Below, piece after piece: positions 58,301 through 64,000 of a stretch of 64,000 nucleotides of DNA. How positions within the stretch are numbered: the stretch's first letter is position 1; each line of letters opens with the position of its first letter. The translations under genes were made by a program, and so were the position numbers. Below the pieces are notes generated by a model that had not been told where the DNA came from, ran no database searches, and worked only from the letters and a program-made list of their open reading frames with translations. Source of the stretch: Archilochus colubris (Eukaryota > Chordata > Aves > Apodiformes > Trochilidae); assembly GCA_023079485.1 (NCBI GenBank), contig CM041083.1:110959554-111023553 (forward strand), read 5' to 3'.

Positions 58301-60375
58301 TATGACTGGAGGTCAGTGGACTGCTTAGTATAGGCTCTCTTGCTACCATTTCAAGTAGCATCATTTAGAAATAATAATAAACTTTATTTAGAAACTATTC
58401 AGAGTTGGAAAGAAGTTGTCCCAGTACTCCTGCTGAAAACTGTCTTTGGAGCTCACTGTTTTGATGGAGCAGAAGTACATTGTTTCCTGACTAAATTCAA
58501 TAAAGGCAAGTTTATATGTACTTGTTCCTGTGCCCACGCTAACTTCCCTTCAGTCACTTATTCCCTACGGGGATGAAGAGAGTACGTGCTTCTGTCTGCA
58601 ATAAATTTTTCTGTATTAGACATATGTAGAGCCAAATGGGTCCTTTTTTCCACCTCTAGGTTTATGAGTATGCAGCAGAATAATGGAGGACTGAATCAGA
58701 AGCACATTCCTTTATTTTTTAGAATCTTTCTTTTGCAGTCACTTAGAAAATATATCATTGGAGATAACTTCTGGGGATATACTGGTTATGACACAGGACA
58801 GTAACATCTTGCAGAGGCCAAGGGAAATGGGTTGTTTCCTAAGGGGACTCCAGTAATGCCAAGTATTTGTGTACTGCAGAGAGAGCATGGCAGGTGACAT
58901 CAGCCTCCATGCAGCTCTTGAAGACACACATTAGCAACAACTTGTCTTTCACTTAAACTTCACCAGCTCTGGGTGTTTTAGAGGAAAACACCTTTTCAGA
59001 TGGGTGAGTGAAATGCACCATCTACCCATGATGTATTGATGGCATTGATGGTATTGATGTATTTGATGGCATTGCACTGCTGGCAGTAGTCCAGGCAGCA
59101 CTAATTCTCTTCAAAAAATTACGCAGTGCACTGCGAGAAATCTTAGTAAATGGCTTTGGAAAATTGATTTCAACTCTCCATTCATTGATCATCAGCTAAA
59201 GGTTCAAGCCCTGTAACGGTCAGAAGATGCAACACTGTGACGAATTTAAAGCTGTTAAGTATTATCAGGCCCTGCAACACAATCATTTATGTTAATCACA
59301 ATAAATCCATCACATGGATACTTCCTGACTGAAATTTGGTGTTGCTGCTAGCAATGTTCCTAAGTAAGTGGGGAATGATTTGCCAGGTAACACATTTCAG
59401 GGACCATTCCCAAAGGCTGGCCTGCACAGAGCCACCTTGTTTTGGATGGTGATGTCTGTGCCTTCTGGTGTCAGTGCTTGACGAGATTCTTGGTCACATT
59501 TGATTTTACAGTATAGACTCAGCCTGTGTCACTCCTTTGTTAAAATGTTAAGAAGGGAGTTCACTTCTTCCATCCGTTTGTTGCTGGTGTCAAACATGGA
59601 GTACTCTGTTGTCTTGTAGGGAGAAGTGCAGCTGAGATTAATGTTTATGGCAACTGAGTTAGCACAGTTCATTCCTGAAGCAAAGCCAACGTCTCAGTCA
59701 ACTCACTGCCAAAAAAAAAAAAAAAAAAAAGTTTCCATGTCACATGAAATATGTAACTTGGCACTGAAATCCAACTAAACTACAAGGTCCTACAGTAAGT
59801 AGAATAATTTATTCATTTTTTTTAACTGAAATCAGACTTTTTTAATTTAGCCATTGCAGAAGAGTGTAGGAGTGACTAAACACAATGAATGAGTCTTTAA
59901 CAAAAATAATAAGCATGCCTAATAGTCTTCACAACAAGAAAGATGTATATTATATATGTACAGATATGAACATCTTTTATATTTATGCAGGTCTATATTT
60001 GTATGAAAGCACTTTTATTTACAATAAAAAAATACATGGCTGTCTTAAATTAAATTAAGATGTCAAGAGAAGACGCTTATACATTGATCCTTCAGTAGCA
60101 CTTATGATGCAAACTGCAAAACTAGTAATAGAAAAGAGGACTCGTGCATTTCTGAAGGGATAGCACAAAGCCTCGAAAGGATGCCAGTCCCACACACCAC
60201 CATATTTTGACAAAGTCAATATTCACACTATGAAATTCAGGTTGTACCCTAAGAACATCATGTATCATAAAAACACACATAAAAATGTGTATGAAAGGGA
60301 TCAGCCTGATATATTTTAGGAGAAGAAATCTGCTGAGATGTCAGTGAAAGAGATGTAAACACACCTGACTCAAAG
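52354..60375. other. Downstream intergenic DNA, no gene recognised
   Basis: There are about 8 kb of unique-looking sequence with only short chance ORFs. Simple runs include 20 A at 59711-59730 and a T/G-rich patch at 57769-57796. 59800-60260 is AT-rich with AATAAA on both strands and could be a 3' UTR of an unseen gene, but no coding sequence supports this. Confidence 0.5.
59711..59730 (+). repeat. Poly-A homopolymer run (20 A)
   Basis: There are 20 consecutive A residues between 'CTCACTGCC' and 'GTTTCC'. No retrocopy was recognised next to it. Confidence 0.9.
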
Positions 60376-60560
60376 CTGTGCCAAGAAAGGTTAAGACAGG
60401 ACATTAGGAAGAATTTCTTTACCAAGAGTATGGTCAGACACTGAAACAGGCTTCCTAGAGAGGTTGTCAGTGCCCCAGGCATGTCAATGTTTATGAGACA
60501 TCTGGACAATTCCTCTAATAATATGCTTTAACTTTTGATCAGCCCTGAAATGGTCAGAGA
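60376..60560 (+). mobile_element. CR1 LINE fragment (+ strand), 3' end missing
   Basis: The blocks 'GGACATTAGGAAGAATTTCTTTACC', 'CACTGAAACAGGCTTCCTAGAGAGGTTG' and 'AATATGCTTTAACTTTTGATCAGCCCTGAA' are typical of the CR1 3' region. The expected 'TTGGACTAGATGATC...' terminus is absent because a second, opposite-strand CR1 begins there. Confidence 0.88.
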
Positions 60561-60690
60561 GTTCATAGAATCATAGAATTATCAAGGTTGGAAGGGACCT
60601 TTAAGATCATCCAGTTCCAACCCTCCTGCCATGGGCAGGGACACCTCTCACTAGATCAGGTTGCTCAGAGCCCTCTCCAGCCTGGCCTTA
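60561..60690 (-). mobile_element. CR1 LINE 3' fragment (- strand)
   Basis: 'TCATAGAATCATAGAATTATCAAGG' begins the reverse complement of a CR1 3' end. 'GGAAGGGACCTTTAAGATCATC', 'GGGCAGGGACACCTC' and 'CAGGTTGCTCAGAGCC' follow. It abuts the preceding + strand CR1, so the two are tail to tail. Confidence 0.9.
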
Positions 60691-63600
60691 AATCAGGCCA
60701 GGTAGTTTTACAGCTAAGAAAAGTACAAAGTCCCCCATTCTGTGTGGGACTTTAGCCTTGAGAATCTTGGTCTCACCCTAATTATGAATGAAGCCTCAAG
60801 ATCTTCAAAATTGTTCCTAAAAATTGCCTGTTGTGTAATAACTTGATGCTTTTGTTACTATCCTTCCAAAAAGGACTTGGAGGAAAGAATGGAGATGGAG
60901 AGGTTCATTTGGAAAGCAGCCACAAGGGAAGACACTCCCAGAGTCTAGCAGCCCTGTGGGGGGGAGCAGTGGTCAGCCTGGCACAGGGCTAGAGTCAGAC
61001 CTGCTTTGAGCTAAGTTTGAGCTGGACAAGGGTCCACAAAGCTTAATGCACCGTGTGAGCCCAGGGGAGGTGTAAGAGGTACACCCTGTGCCCTTGCCAT
61101 GGAATTTGATCCCTTGCTCCTTCTGTGTCCCTGCACTGCAGCAGATAAACAACTGAACATTGTCCTAACCAAAACTTAATAAACAGACTTAATAACTACC
61201 AATTTATTGTCTGCAAAGTATTTTCAGAAAAAGCTGATTTTGAGTGAATATAATCTTTCTGGTAAAAGCAAGACCAATCCAGTAATTATCTTTGACAGCT
61301 AAATTGTCCTTTGACTTGCTTGAAAATGGTGCTGGAGAAACAAGCCTTTGCAAGCTAAAGCCTTTCTGGAGTGCATGGAGCCTGTTTCTTGCCCTCTAAG
61401 AATAGCATCTCTCTTAACCAGTGTTCCCTAGAGACTCCAAACATAACCAAAAGAGACCTGCACAAGCAGCATGCTTGTGTGTGCAAGGAGAGGCACGGCA
61501 TCTTTGCCAGCCTATCTGCTCAGCTAAGCTCTGGAAGATCGTTAAAACCTGACAAAACTTGTTACAAGCTATTTATAATTCCCAGAAATATTTTTTAAAT
61601 TGCAGTGGAGGGAGGGGAGGGAAGATCCCGGCAACAAAGGTGTCCAGTGCTAACCTGTTGCAGAGGTTAGCCAAGAGCTGCCAAGAGTCAGTGTGGTCAA
61701 ACACTGACCCCCAGGGCTCCAGAGGTGGTTTCTCCACCTCTGCTGCACTTGTGCCCTGGAGGCCAATCTGGCAGTGTTGGCACCAGCACAGGCTCCAGCT
61801 GCTCCACTCCACAGTTATTCTCCTCCTCCAGTAAATGGGATGGAGGAGTACAAAGTTGGAGAAGACTTCAGTTGCCCACCAGAAGCTCTCTTTGCTAGTC
61901 TAGTCTCCAGACTGGGATTTCTGCACTCTGAGTATCTCCTTTGATAATACCCACAGATCATGCACCAAAAAGCAAGAATGAAGGTATTTGGGCAGTATAA
62001 TAAATCCAGACTTTGGCTCCAGCTTTGGAGGTTGACCTCATGCTGGCAGCAGCTGAGCCTTCCATAGTGTTGGCTGGGACCGGCGTTTGTGAGTAGGATT
62101 CACACCACAAGGTCACAGCTCAAGTTTCAAAGCAACCAAGAGAAGGTGACTATGTCTGTTTTGGTTTGAGGAGTAAAGTTAGATACTATCCAACCATTAT
62201 AGAGCTGTTTGCCTTCTGATGACCTTGCTGCAGAGCTCTGCAACCTGCTGAAATCCAGACTTGTGTTAAAAGCCAGCTGAGTCTTTTTGTGCTCCCCTCA
62301 TTCAGGCCAAGCTCCCTCCCACCCACTTGATGCAGACATAGTTAGGGTGAAGCAGGGCACCCTCCATTGCTGGCAGTGCGCCAAGGAGATGCAGAGTGAG
62401 AGCAACCAAGTAGCTCATGCCAGCAACACCCTTGCTGTGGGTAGCAAGGGGATACTTGGAGGATAGCAACTGGAGCCAGATCGTTTTACAAGTTATTAAA
62501 GCAGCATATACTTGCAGATGAAAGTATAGGCCAGGGTGTGTCAACTTTTATAATACTCCCCAGCTTTCATAAACCCATTTCATGAGCTGCCTCAGAAGTG
62601 AGACCTAGCACCCAAGGTCCTGACCCATGAGGAAATTTAGGACAGGGAGGAGCCTTTACCTCAGAGCAGCCAAGGGTGTTGAGGAGCACAGAGCATGCTG
62701 GCTTTCCATTCCTCTGTCTGTAGGAGCAAAGGTTTCAGGGGTCTGATAGGGAGAAGCCCTTATTCATCACCTGTTTCATAACATTATCACCACCTGGGCT
62801 CTTATCTCCAGCCAGTTGTGTACAGCATGCTTGCTGTCTCTTTGAACTCCTGTCCTCACCAGCCACCTGGACACACCTGAGAGGTCCAAGTGGGTGCAGC
62901 AAGAGGCTGGGGATGGGCACCCTACCTGCAGCCCTGCCCTGGCCCCTCCAAAGCAGCAGCTGGGCAAAGAGTGGGGCCAGGCAGAGGGTCCCTAAGCTCC
63001 AAGCTCTGCTGCTGCTGCATAGCCTGAGACTCCCAGTGTGGGCAGCAGCATGGCAACATGTTAATACTGATAAAATGTTGAGAGCATTAGAGAAAGAGTG
63101 CAAAGGCTGCCTGAGCTGGCATTTAGCTGCTGTCAGCACCTGTGTGTTGCCTGGTGGATTCTTTATAATAAAGCATCAACAGCTATCATTAGAGCTTTGG
63201 CTTTTCTCAGTGTTTATTTACAGGCTGGGGAAGATTTTAAATGCAATCGGGAAGGATGTGGACAGGCTTCTGGCAGAGAGAAAAAAGAGCAAGAATGAGA
63301 TCTGGCAGCAAAACTCAAGTACTTTCAAGAGAAAGAGAAGAGAAAAATGAAAAAAACAAACCACCATATCCCAGAAGCCTCATGCCAGCAGAAGGCAGAT
63401 TACTTTCATCCTGGTGGGGTGGGCTCCTTGTGGGTACAGCTCCTGTCTGGATGCCTGAAGGTATGGGTGGTGTGTGCTGGACATGAGTTCAGGGCTGCCA
63501 GATGAGCCATATCACCTGCAGAGGGAACTTTATCCTTCCAGCCACAAACTACTATCTTCTCTTGTGCAAGCAGAGGTGTCCTGGCTGAGTCCTTTTAAAA

Positions 63601-64000
63601 CTAAAGAATGGGAAGCCATGACAGTACAACTCACCCTGAACAGGGAGTGATGTTGATCTCCATTTGGGGTGGAGGACAGAAGTGCCCCAGGGCACAGGAG
63701 GGAGCAGGGGCAGCCTCAGGGGTGGCCAGAGGCAACAGGAAGAGACTGTAGAAGTAGGAAAATGAGGAATAGTCATTTGGGGAGGAAAGCCCAGAGAGGT
63801 TCACATCTTCCATAGCAATGCAACACCCACTGGTATTGTGCATTCAAAGGCAATTGTAGCCATGCCCTGAGCTGGTGGGACAGAAGACACACAGCTACAA
63901 GGCCTTTTTGGCTGTTCAGCTGCTCAGATTCACATATCTTATGCCTCAGCTCTTGGCTTAGGCTTATTTATCTTGGAGCAATGCTGCATCCCAAGTGGGG
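60691..64000. other. Downstream intergenic DNA to window end
   Basis: No gene is recognised. Several frames of 60-145 codons exist on both strands in the moderately GC-rich part (61.6-63.9 kb), but none has a known domain or splice-consistent neighbours. Confidence 0.5.

Overview
The window is vertebrate genomic DNA, most likely avian. The evidence is low coding density, long introns, GT-AG splice sites, a CpG-island promoter, several CR1 LINE fragments with the typical ATTCTRTG direct-repeat 3' ends, few other interspersed repeats, and many A- or T-rich simple repeats. It contains one protein-coding gene that I can support: a complete, intact ETS2 (ETS-family transcription factor, 479 codons) on the + strand. 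Its non-coding first exon lies in a CpG island near 27.07-27.99 kb. Nine coding exons run from 31114 to 41169, and the 3' UTR probably ends near 42650. The splice phases of all coding exons fit and no frame break was found.

Layout. 1-27 kb is upstream intergenic DNA holding two + strand CR1 fragments (10275-10615; 11535-12459), a - strand CR1 piece (25075-25243), a MIR-like fragment, a possible very old LINE piece, a 240-bp polypurine tract (8449-8690) and a (TAAAA)n array at the promoter edge (26919-27009). 27.07-27.99 kb is the ETS2 CpG-island promoter with exon 1. 27.6-42.65 kb is the ETS2 transcription unit. 42.65-64 kb is downstream intergenic DNA with an old - strand CR1-type LINE (44985-45290), a 35-bp CR1 scrap at 52319 and a tail-to-tail CR1 pair (60376-60690). 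No neighbouring gene is reached on either side, and I recognise no tRNA, rRNA, CRISPR array, intact transposon or provirus. The remaining short reading frames look like chance ORFs.

ETS2 layout. A MAPK-site motif (T75 in LLTPCSK) precedes a Pointed (PNT/SAM) domain encoded mainly by exons 4-5. A divergent activation region (exons 6-7) and a serine-rich/autoinhibitory region (exon 8) follow. The ETS DNA-binding domain is split over exons 9-10. The most interesting observations are regulatory or isoform-level: an in-frame, ATG-less open extension through exon 1; a weak start codon exactly at a splice junction; a weak exon-5 donor followed by an in-frame tail, a stop and AATAAA (a possible PNT-only isoform); a very short intron 7 whose pyrimidine tract is a T/G simple repeat; and a G-quadruplex-type run in the 3' UTR. 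I found no evidence for an undescribed multi-gene system here.
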